This document shows positions 27,601 through 39,600 of a DNA stretch of 64,000 nt, piece by piece. Numbering within the stretch: the first letter of the stretch is position 1; each line of letters opens with the position of its first letter. Location of the stretch: contig NC_079877.1 of assembly GCF_029227915.1 (NCBI RefSeq), positions 14,261,351 through 14,325,350 on the forward strand. Reading direction: 5' to 3'. The position numbers and the translations under genes were made by a program. Under the pieces are notes generated by a model. The model worked only from the letters and a program-made list of their open reading frames with translations. It was not told the DNA's origin and ran no database searches. The stretch is from Hydractinia symbiolongicarpus. Lineage: Eukaryota; Cnidaria; Hydrozoa; Anthoathecata; Hydractiniidae.

Positions 27601-30600
27601 TGGGCTATGAGAAAATTAGGTGTGGATGAGTGGCTAGTTACGATGGTTCATTCTATGTACAGCAATGCTAGAAGTCGTGTCAGGATTAACGATTCACTTA
27701 GTGATGAATTTAGTGTAAATGTTGGTGTACATCAGGGTTCTGTACTTAGTCCTTTGTTGTTTATTCTAGTCTTAGAAGCGCTGTCGATGGAGTTCAGAAC
27801 AGTTGTCCATGGGAGTTATTGTATGCAGATGATTTGGTTCTCATAGCAGAGTCGATGGAAGAATTAGTTGAAAAGTTTGAGAAGTGGAAGAAAGGACTAG
27901 AAGAGAAAGGGCTGAAGGTAAACACAGCAAAGTCTAAAGTCATGATAAGTAGCATTGCAGCCAAGTGTGACATTGTAGTTGGAAAGTGGCCTTGTGGAGT
28001 TTGCAGGAAAGGGGTTGGTAGTAACTCAATTTTTTGTCAGACTTGCAAGCATTGGGTACATAAGAAGTGCAGTAGTATTAGTGGAAGGTTAAGAGCTGGC
28101 ATACAGTTTGTATGCAAGCGTTGCAAAGGTGAGATTATAGAGAATGAAGTATTTCCAGCTTTAATGATGTACAACAGTGGCTCGTTAGAGATAGTTAAGA
28201 ACTTCTGTTACTTAGGTGATATGTTGGGCAGTGAAGGGGGTGTTGGAAGAAGTGTTACTTGCAGGATAGGTTCTGCTTGGAAAAAGTTTAGAGAGTTACT
28301 TCCTTTATTGACTAGCAGAGTCCTGTCAATTGAGGTAAAAGGTAGGTTGTATGAGGCCTGTGTAAGAAGTGTTATGTTGTACGGTAGTGAGACATGGGCA
28401 GTGAAGCAGGAAGATCTTGACCATTTAGAAAGGAATGATATGAGAATGGTTAGGTGGATGTGTAATGCCAGTCTGAGAGACAGAAAGAGTTCAGATGAGC
28501 TAAGAAGCAGGCTAAGTCTCCGTAGAATTAAAGATGTTATCCAGATAAGAAGATTGAATTGGCTGGGGCACTTGGAAAGAATGGAGGAGGATAATTGGGT
28601 AAGAAAGTGTAGAGACTTGATAGTTACTGGGGCAAAGCCCAGAGGCAGACCGAGAAAGACTTGGCAGGAGGTTATAAGGACAGACTTGATAGAGAGAAAG
28701 TTGAGTTTAGATCTAACACAGTCTAGATCAGATTGGAAGAGGGTCATTAATATACCCCGTCCAACCCATGCTAGCATGGAAAACGGACGTTAAGCCGAGA
28801 ATGATGAGTATAGCTACACTTTTTACAGTATTATAAACTTGGGTGAAAGTTTAAAGTTTATTGATACAATGACAGGTATTCTGTATGGAATACAACAACA
28901 GTCTCCAAAACCTTTTAATAGGTTAGACTTAAAATTCATTATAAAAGCATTGACAACAACTCTCCAAAACAAAAAAGGTTGGGGACTGTTGAAGCTGGTC
29001 GTTGTGACCATAGACTAAAGCCTGTGTTTTTATTTAAACCAAAGTTTAGATTCAATTTTAGTTTCGCAAGAATCTATTCTGCAAAAAAGGAAACGTTGCA
29101 TGACTATTTGTGCTACACAGGGTTGCTATAGGTATTTAACGTATCTGGTGTTTTTAACTGAGACACTGTTGGTTAAAAAGCTCTTTTGGAATAATCCGGC
29201 AGATTTGCGGTATGGCTGTACTAAGTGCTAAAAATTTACCTGCACACATAATAGCTGGCATTCAACATCGATCACCCAGCTAGTTTTGAGCAAAGTTCAA
29301 AGACATGTAATTATAGATTTAACATAGAAAAAAGGTATTCAAACAATACAAAAATATAAGAGGGTTGTTTTAAAGAAGAAATAGCACACATGACTTACTG
29401 TGGGGCTCTTTGCGTAATATATTTGTTGTGGATAAATTTTGAAATAGCGTGGTCTCCATCTCTAAAAAAAGAAAATACAAATATATATAAATGTCAAATA
29501 TATTTGCACAGTGTTACACTGCATAATCGTTGAAAGCTTGTAAAAATAGTAACGAAACACTTTTAAACTTCCCCTAAAAATTAAATACTTTATCTCATTA
29601 TAAACTTTTAAATGCACATGTCCAGGTTTCAACTAAAACTTTGCAAAATACAGTAGTTTTACAATAAAAGTTTTTAGCTTATTATAGAGGCTTCTTAGCA
29701 TGCTAATCTTTCCTTGCAAAACAAACGTTTTGTTTACATTGTGTATGCATAAGACACATCCTTTCATTAAAAGGCCAAAACATGAGAATGATCTCAGTTA
29801 GAAAGTTTTGTGTATTGTTTAGAATAAACGTCAGGGGTTTTGGAGATTTCATATCTTTTGAGCTGTGTTAAGTTTTCTTATTATAGTTGTATTTCTTAGT
29901 TTTGGCATCTTAAAACAAATTTTAAGAACACAGAATAGTATTCCACATTTTTTGTCATTCTTTACATTTTCCTGCTTTTTTTTTTACTAAACTTGCTAAT
30001 ATTTTTCTTATCATTAACCATTTTAGGCCAGTCCAGATATTCTAATGAAGCTTGGACTACCCAAGACATAAGATGTAGATGCGAGCATTTTGATAGAACC
30101 GCTCAAGAAAATTGTGTGACGCAGAGTTTCACCTTTTAATCTATTTTTAATTGTGCATTAAATCATAATTTTATTTATAAAACAAAAAATCTCTTTGATT
30201 TTATAAAAATCAATAAAATATTAAAGTGCTCCGTTTAGGATTTCTCCAGTGAGATCATGTTTTGTTTGAACAACAATGTCTTATTAAAAAATCTGCCCTT
30301 TCAAGTGTAGAGGACAATTTCTGTTGCTAGCAAGGTTGCAACAAAGAAAACAATTTCCAATTGTTTGCAGAATGAAAAATTGTGGAATTTTCGTTTGAGA
30401 ATACCTTTAGAATTGTGCAAAACGCAGAATAAAAAATTGCGAATTCTCACTTTTTTGATATTTCAGAATTTAAGACTGCAACATAGTATAAAATAAAATG
30501 TGAAATAGGAGAACAAATTAGGAATTTGAGTTTCAGATTTGTTTTAAGAGACGATGTAGTCAAAACAAGTAGGGGTTATTATCGCCAGTCAGGAAGTATA

Positions 30601-33600
30601 TATACACTAACAATTGAGTCACAATTTTTTTTACCTGAAATGAGCCATGCTGTTTCATCAAAAACCCTTTGTGGATGCATTCCTAAATTAAAAAAACTTA
30701 ATTAAAAAATTACGTAAAACTGAATTTAGTATATATAAGAACCTGGTCAAAAATTGTACTTGTAAAACAACAACAACTTATTCAAAAAATTTAAAAAAAT
30801 ATTCGGGAATGTAAACAATAAATAAACAATGGTCCTGGTAATTGAAGCCACCTAGTTCATTTTAGTACAGTATTATTAAAGAAACGATTACTATAGTATT
30901 TAAAAAGTTTTTACTCTATCCCTTACATCAACTCTTTCTTCCTCCATATTTTTTTCATCTGCATTACATTTTCTCAAAGAAAGAAAACTAATTTCTCTAC
31001 AGTTTCTTTAGTTTTACATAGCACTGAAGATATATTTAGACATAAAGGATCATAGCGATTTATTGAAAAAATAATATCAAAAAGAAAAAGGCTAAGATTA
31101 AAAAAAATTGATATATTTTACATTATTTTTAACGCTTTAATAAAAACTTAAAATAGATATTTTGTTTTGAAAAAAGCCTATTTTTCCTCTCTTTTATTCA
31201 TTTATTTCATAACTTATTTATTAATTTTTTCATGCAACACACGTATTAACACTAATATGTTAATCTTCTTCTTTTAACTGAATAAAAATAACAACACGCT
31301 AGCTATCACTTTACTCTTGTTTGTAATTTTTAACACATACTAGTATATATTTGAAGGTTTTAACTTCCCCTATTCGAAATATTTAATAATATAGAACCAA
31401 AAATATCTACACAATATGCATAATGGATAGCAAGTTTTTCAAAATTTCAAACTATATGCTAGCACAAAAAACATGCTTTTCTAACTTTTTATAAACAACA
31501 GATTTAAATTAAAAGTTTTCCATTTGCAATTGGCTAACCAAATAACAGCCTTTGTTAATTGCAAAACCCAATATCTTTGCCGATGATTGCGTACTCTTGA
31601 CCTAATAGAAGGTACACCTTTGCATTAAATAGCATGCTTATTTCACTTCGTTTAATAACAATAAATTTACAAAGAATTAAGATTTCAAGATTTTATACAT
31701 ATTCAGAAAATTGACTCCTTTCACTCAGTGCTTGGCATTATCAGCTGTAAATTGCTAGCAATCTTTAAATAATTTGGTCAATTTCTCTTTACTGAATATA
31801 CATGACATAAAAATTCTATATAAGTGAAATTACACAGAAATTTATTTTAATAAATTATATGTATAAAGTGACAAAATTTGTATTTTTAGAAAATCTTAGG
31901 TATATTTTTAGGTAATGAAAACGCCATAATTTCAAAATAAATGTTAAAAAACTAGTTTATTATTTTTATAAAACAAGCAAAAGCTATTCAGACTACGTCC
32001 GTCTTCAGTGCGAATACAAATAAACTTGCAGATTTATTGCACTGAAGACAGACATAGTCCGAAAAGCTTTTGCTTTTTTTAAAAAAATAATAAAATGATT
32101 TTATAACATTTACCTTATAAATAAAGAATAAAGTTTAACTTATTAAATATATAAACAATTTACAACTTTAAAAGATTCAGTGAGAAAAACATGTAAGGCA
32201 GATGATGACCACAGATGCATTTTTGTTCTTTTGGGGAGTGATTACACAGGTTGGATACCTAATATTTTGTTGACAGTTTATCATGCCTGACCGCAAGCGA
32301 AAAGTTATGGTATGTACTCCATCGCACCTCATAGAACATACATATACAATAGCATGTGATGATCATTACACTGGCTATACCCTGTTTAAAAAAGAAATAA
32401 TTTTTGGTGAATTTTTTTATTTTTATTGTCAACTTTGTACTAAAAGTGTATATATTATACACTGATGCGGAGATAAAAATGGAGAACAAACTAATAAAGA
32501 ATTTATAAAGGAACTTTTACATATACTTTGTTGCTACAGAAGCTCCATAATTATTATATTGTTTGTGCCCAAGTAAACGCTATTTACCTATACTTTATCA
32601 TGTTTCTGTAAATGAATGATCTATGCTTATATACAATAGGGTGGATATATAATTTTGTTTGTGTTTGTGAAAATGTTTCTAACATTGCCGTGCATTATGT
32701 TGAATACTACTGTTAATAATGTTCTAATAATCAGCTGGGTACTTTTTCAAGAAACTAAAAGTATTTCCATGCAATGCCAATCATACAGTTGTCATAAGAC
32801 TCAAAGGCTACAGAATGCTATTCTTGTATAACTTTCACTGCCCTGGCTTTAGGAATTTCCAATATAATTTGTAACTACTTTTACATAAGCTCTTCAAAAT
32901 CAACCTGACAGGTATGAAGTCCAAAAAGAAAATTCAGTCATACAGCAGTATGTTTACCTTACAAAATACAACAGTTTTGTTAGAAAACTTGTTTTCTAGC
33001 CCTAATTTATCACAAGCAACTGTCAAAAATACAGCCACAACTTGCCGCAAAACCATTAGCAAAACATCTCCACTGGCCTTATCGACTATAGTATTTTATA
33101 TTTATAATCTGTCCAATCAATAAACGCAATGTGCGAACACAAAGAACAAAAACTATATTCTATATTAAGCTCTGTTTAAACTATATATTCTATATTGTTT
33201 AAACAGAGCTTCAGTACAGAATGTATATTATATATAAGAAAAAAATACCTGCTCTTTACACAGTGTTTTAAGCCTTGTAACATTGCTTTCGTCTTGTTTC
33301 TCTTCCTTAGTTTGAAGATTCATATGAGGCGATGTTATACTCTGTCCACAACGGCATGAATAAAGCATGGAAAAGGCCATATTTCCATAACTTTATTGCA
33401 TCAACCACCCTCTTTAAGTTAATTACAAGCTATGATATATTAATGGCAGCTATAAAATGGCCTAATGTTACATGAGATTTTTCATGACATGAACTAGAAC
33501 GACTTGTGACCACAAGTTAAGAAGTTGCTGAGTCACAGGTGTACAAAGAGCGCATAAATTTTTGCCAATGTATATAAACATAACACAATTCATTTTGTCA

Positions 33601-36600
33601 TCCAATTTTCTTTAATGTTGTAAGTGTATTTTCGCAACCCACACAAAATTAGCCAGGTAAAAATGTTAACATAAACACATAGAGTGAATATAGAGTGACA
33701 AAAAATATGTGCATTGATATACATACTAAAATTAAAAAAATAATTTTGGAACATTTGTCCACCCTTAAAGCTGGGGCAAAAAATGGCATAATATGTTTTA
33801 TGGTTTGCAATCAGAGATATACAGTACTAATATCAGGAAACCTAACATCATGGATCGTGTACCATGCACGTCACGCAAGAGCCAAGAAGCTTTCATGATC
33901 ACAGAATTTTTTAGCATAAGAGCATCACGATCTATTGTGAATATTACATCGTGATCTTACAAAATTATTATCATGACCTTTCATAATCTTTATTACTTTT
34001 TGCATTTTTATTTAATAAATAAAAACATGATCAGTTGTCAAAAATAGAACAAGAAACAAATATAAAATAATTTAAAGCAAAAAAAAATGTTCTCTCCCGT
34101 CCATTTCAACTTTAAGCATCTAACATTAAAAAAAGATTAAGAAAACAAAAAAAATTTAAAACGTTGCAGCTCCGTTAAACTATCACTCAAAAGATTTTAA
34201 AAATTTGTTTCTTTATTTTTACTATGTTTACAATCCACAATTTAAAATTCAACAAGTTATGTTCACAAGTTTCAAAACTACTTTCAACAATCCTAAATGC
34301 TTTATTCTAACCTCTTCTTTAAAAGTAATATTGTGAGCACGAGGAGCAAATAGTATTTCCCAATATTCTCCAGAAAATTAATGAAAAAATCTATCTTGCT
34401 TCATTTTATTTGGTTAGCTCGTGGTTTTCTAATAACTTAATGCATACCAATTACACATTAGTACACAATTTTTAGTAGTAATTTCACGAGAGAAGGTAAT
34501 CGCTTGTCAAAAATCCATAATGTTATATGTAAATAATCAACAATGATTACACATGATGAAAGTAAGTTTGTTGCACAGCAGTAAAACCTATCCTAGACAT
34601 AGTCACAACAATTCGCCAAAGATTATTTAAAAACCATCACAGTGGGATCCTTGATAGCGAAAACATTGCCATAGTTTAAAAACCATTAAAACAAGATTGT
34701 AAAACACTTGAGACACACATTCAGATTTTTTTGTTTGTATAAATCTTTATTTAGGCTATCTAAGTCAAGATTGAGAGACTCACTAGTTCAGACACTCAGC
34801 TATCATGTTTAGGGTCTACAAGTTTAAACGTCCCCCACTTGTCTTAAACATAAAAGAATTAATAAATTTTGTTAAGGAACATCCATACTCGCCATTTAAA
34901 AAATTCTCAAAGTGTTTGACACTCTAGAAGTTGCACAAAATGAATTAAAAATAAAATTAACAATCTATATAAATAATTATGAAAATTATGATTTAAAGAA
35001 ACAAACAAAGTGTATAAAGTACAAAGTATATATTTCTATTTTAAACACACCCTGACCGATCATTAGAATGTAATCGTGAACATCGTGATCCAACATAAAT
35101 ATTGTAAACCATCATGAAGATTATGATAACATTGTGCAGATCAAGCATGACACGTGCTCACGATGTTAGGTGTTCTAATTCCAGTACTGTACACCAAATA
35201 TGCTAATGTGATTTTATGAAAACTTGTTATTCTATGCAATATATAATTAAACATTGCCATACAGGTTTTTTGCTTGACGTATTAACTGATACGCTGATGA
35301 GAAAAGAAAATCTCACCACAGTTTAATTTTTTTATGCCATGTTAAACCGTATCTGACAGTCAGGGAAAACTTTATATCTCCATAGAAAATATATATAGGT
35401 CATTTGCTAATAGCATGAAATTGATTTCTTGGTTTATATATTTGAGACAAAAGAAAACAAAGTATTTGCGAAGATTTTTCAGTTTAGCGAGCTATGTATG
35501 TACCTACACATATTATAATCTATATTATAATCCCAAAAAACGTCTGTTGGCAAAATGGTACCACAAGTAGCAGGAAGTACATAATGGGGCATAAAAAAGA
35601 TAGGCAAACTTGTGGATTTTTCAACTACTAATTTTTAAAAGACAGAAATTCAAAATTTTACTTTAAACTTAATGGATTTTGCTATAACGTATCATCCACT
35701 TACATTTGTGTGGTTAATTAAAGACTGGGGATTTGATTTCCCTTTTGGCAGTGACTCAGTATGAGAGGGTGAATGTTACCATAGCCCCTGGTTTACCCAA
35801 GCCATGTGAGAGACATTGGGTAAGTGGTACACTGTGTTGGCCGTTGAAAGGTTGCAAGGAGTTGTCTGTGACCCTCATTGGGTAGCTCAAAATGAGCTTT
35901 AAATACTCTGGGTCTGGCCATCTAAGCCATGGCTCCTCCTGGAAATAATAGGCAGGGCATATCTCTTATTTTTTGAGAGACTAGGCATGTAAAATATGCA
36001 CATCTATCTATCAGTGCACCATTTTGAGAAATACTGTGATTGCGCCAGGATCCTAGGAGTTTAGTGGTTTTCCTAGACTGTTCAAATACACGGCTTTACC
36101 TAAATAAATGTAGCTAGCATGTGTATTATTAGAGATGCTAGGTGGCTAGTTAGAACTAAGTTTTAAAGCTTTAGTTACCAAGTTTTATGTTTTTGTAAAA
36201 TAAAACATTAGCACACATTAGCTAGCTAGCTAGATTACAGAAAAAAACATAAAAACATTTTGCAAACTTCTTGTATGTGAACATTTACGTTAGTTAACTA
36301 TAGCTAGAGTTGTACGTCTTTGATGTTTATTAAATACACATCAAATACATCTCGCACATACAAAACTCATCAGACAAAACCAATCAACGCAGTCAGGTCA
36401 TTGCCATATTTTCACCAAGTGACTAGACTTGATTTTATAAAAAAAAGTGTTGTTGTATGCAGGCTATTCCGAAATCCCAAATAGGGCCGTGTGGTGTGGA
36501 CACGAACTTCGTCTTCTTCCACATGTCTTTCGATTTTTATATTTTGATAAAAGGAGGGGTAAAGTGAGATAATCATGTTTGTATTGGCGGCCCCATGTCA

Positions 36601-39600
36601 GAAAAAGATGTTGGCTAATTCATGTACACGTCGATCGTCCGCCTTTTGCGTAACTGTAGTAAATACGGAAATTCCACAATCTTAGACAGTGTATATTATT
36701 GGGATTTTACAACACAATATGATTCTGTCACAGTTCTTGCGCCTCCCTCCCCACCCCCAAAACAGTGATGGGAGGCCTGGATGGTGTGCTCAATTGACAC
36801 TGTTAGTGGGGGGAGGGGGGGGAGGTCATAATTATTTTAAATCCCATGTACACTGTCCAAGATTGTACGCATTGCACACATTGCGTCGCCCGATAGATAT
36901 GCCAAAGTAGAAAATTTACAGCTGAAGCTGTTTTGACAATTTTGAGAAATGATCCGAAAACGTACATTTTGGTAAGAGGTAATCTACAATAGATTACCTT
37001 TTTGTTTAGCTTTTAGGGTTATTGAAATTCCGTCTAATTGTACTCACTGGGTTTACACATATGAGAAGCTTTAAGAGATGCTGCTCTTAACAAGCCTGCT
37101 TTTGAGTGATTCCATATGCCAAGGTAGCTTCAAATTCTCTTTGTTTTGTTATAAAGTAGACCCAAGTTACACGGGACGAAAAAGAACAGTTAAACTAAGC
37201 AGAATTCAACTCGAAAAAGTACTTGTTCGAGTTAAGGTGAGTTTTTTAAATTTCTTGATATGCTTACAACATTTATACATACATCTAAATTTCGTTCTTC
37301 GCCACAACAGCATCACTATTGTTATCTTTGTAACATAACGGAGTTTAAAGTCATCATTAGAATTTAAATGGAAGGGGGACATAAGAACACTTTGAGATAC
37401 AACTTTTCAATGTACCTGAGTTAAAGTGTGACTTTTACAAGAAACTATTGGAAAAGGCCTCGTGAACTATGAAAATTAGCACTGTATAATATAGAATTGA
37501 GTTATTTGAGTTGAATTTTACTTTTTGTTTATAACACATAAATCGTAGTCAACCTCCTGGTAATATGTCACTCTTCCGTGGATCAGTTTCAAATTGCAAC
37601 TTATTCTGTCTGACATATACCTTGAGGGTAAGAATGAGGGATAACAACGGGGTAAAAGTCATTTTCAACAGATCTGCTTATTCTTAAAAAACTCATTTCC
37701 AGGTCTCTTGGTTTGTTCTTCTAATCAAAAAACTACATTACAAGGCCTGATTTCATGACAAGACAATATCTGTAATACCTCGCCGGCAAAAAGTTAGACT
37801 GCGCTAAACACATGGAGACAGCGGAATAAGGCAGCCTGGTTACCATGTCCTTTTAGAAATAAAAACAAACTTCTTGCTTTTTCTTACTTCTCTTTTCTAC
37901 TGTTAGTTCACGAGTTCTTGTTTTAAAGCTGTAAGCAAAGTTATCAGTTCCTTTTTCAGTCGGGCAGATATGTGCTCAAGTATTTCTCTAATCTACTACA
38001 ATGGTATCATCAAACAGTGTGAACAGTGAACAGAAGCTTATAAATGTCTTTGCGGCACTCAATCATTATGATGACAAAGTAATTTCTTAGACATTGATAA
38101 CACAAGCTTGGTAACGACACAGGTAATAATTCACAGTTACATGTTTAGCAGGTATTGTGTTTAGAATAAACGCTTGGAGAGATATGCCAAGGTTAACGTT
38201 TTATGAATACGGTTTGAAACGCGTTGCTAACTTTGTTAAGTTCACATTCAAAATGCTTACATTTTTAATTGGCGTAGCTAAATGGAAATAAGACATGGTT
38301 GTTTGAATTGTGGAGTGTATCATGAAAGCAAGGAGAGTGTTTATTGCTCTCTCACACACGTGTTGTGCATGCGGGATAAATTGATATAAATAGTGATAGT
38401 ATGATGCAAATTTGAAAATATAGAAAACATGTCAAAAGGTGACTAACTATATACAAAACATATGTAAACACATGAAGGACATTTTAAAGAAAAATCAAAA
38501 TGCGTGTCCTTGTTGTGTTTGGAAGTGTCTAACTTCGTTTTTGTGAACTTGTTTTGTGTTGAGAGAGCGGAAGGACGAATCAGACATATTTTCACTTAAG
38601 CAGCTCTTTGTTCTTTTGAGTAGTTTTATGTCCAGATATGTTAGGCTTGTTTGGTTATTTAAAAAGAAAAAAAACTTGTAGAAATTTGTAATTTTGTCAT
38701 CTGTATGATTACAAGCAAAAAAACATCTCAAAAAACATTTTCACGACCTGAAACAGTTTCATCAATTTGTTTTTTCTGACCAAGGTTTTATACTTTTATG
38801 TATTACTTTATATTTTATTAGCCATTGTTTATCATATCATAATCACATTGTCGCAAGACTCGTGTCAATAGACTCATGTCCAGAGATTCATGTCTCGAAA
38901 AAAGGGTTAGCTTGTTCACTTGGAAGATCATTGCCAGATCCCGCAACATTAATTTGTCTTATAAGTAGCTGTAAAATTATCGTAGCCACCAATCATCTTC
39001 GACTATATCGTGAGGGAATGTGATGCTTCTAAATCTAAATTTGAAAATCACTTTGCCAGATCTCTTTAAAGTTATTTTTAGTGTCGTTGCATTAAAGTAG
39101 CACCCACGCAAAAAGATAATTTCGACATTTTTAAAATCGATTTACAAAGTTTTTCACTTCAACGATAGGTGAATTTATTATACTGAGTTTTCACTAGTAC
39201 GATCTGTATTAATCGATGAAATTGTTTATTAGTTTCATCAGAGATCATAGCGCTATAGGTTTCTTTCAATGTTTATATGACTTTAACCTTATTTGAAATC
39301 GCTTACCGGAGGGGCTTACATCCCTGCCTTTATAGCACTTAGAGAAAAAGACGAATGCTACCGCCGCAAATCTTGAACTAGTAAAAAAGAAGCAAACAAA
39401 AAATCTAAGTTTTGTACTTTCTACATCAAAAATTTCATAGGTTATATAAAATGGCGTGATTTTTGATTTCATTAAATGTGAAGATTGAAGTCTGAAACGA
39501 TTCAAGATTTCGTCATACTTTAATGTTCTTAAACTGTATAATCTAGCTGCATTTTTTTTGTTAGATGGCACTTTTATAATTAAAACTACAAATCTAAAGC

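Larger units (their letters stand above)
25391..28810 (+). mobile_element. RTE-like non-LTR retrotransposon (LINE), inactivated
   Basis: The element lies in DGK intron 4, opposite to the gene. It starts near a perfect 19-bp tandem pair (GGGTGAAGGGTCTCCTTAN at 25391 and 25410) and ends after AACCCATGCTAGCATGGAAA and ACGGACGTTAA at about 28793. This 3' end type is seen in RTE-like LINEs of many marine invertebrates. The single long frame is broken twice by apparent one-base losses (near 26913 and near 27801), so it cannot make a full protein. Target-site duplications were not resolved. Confidence 0.9.

Noticed and set aside
28208-28777. 189-residue minus-strand open frame
   Set aside because: It is the shadow of the LINE reverse transcriptase C-terminal region on the other strand.
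37078-37236. Possible two-exon start of a secreted protein on the plus strand ([15 protein letters not shown])
   Set aside because: The donor GTGAGT at 37237 is good, but the implied intron would be only 36 nt and the peptide matches nothing. It lies in DGK intron 1 on the opposite strand. Too weak to call.
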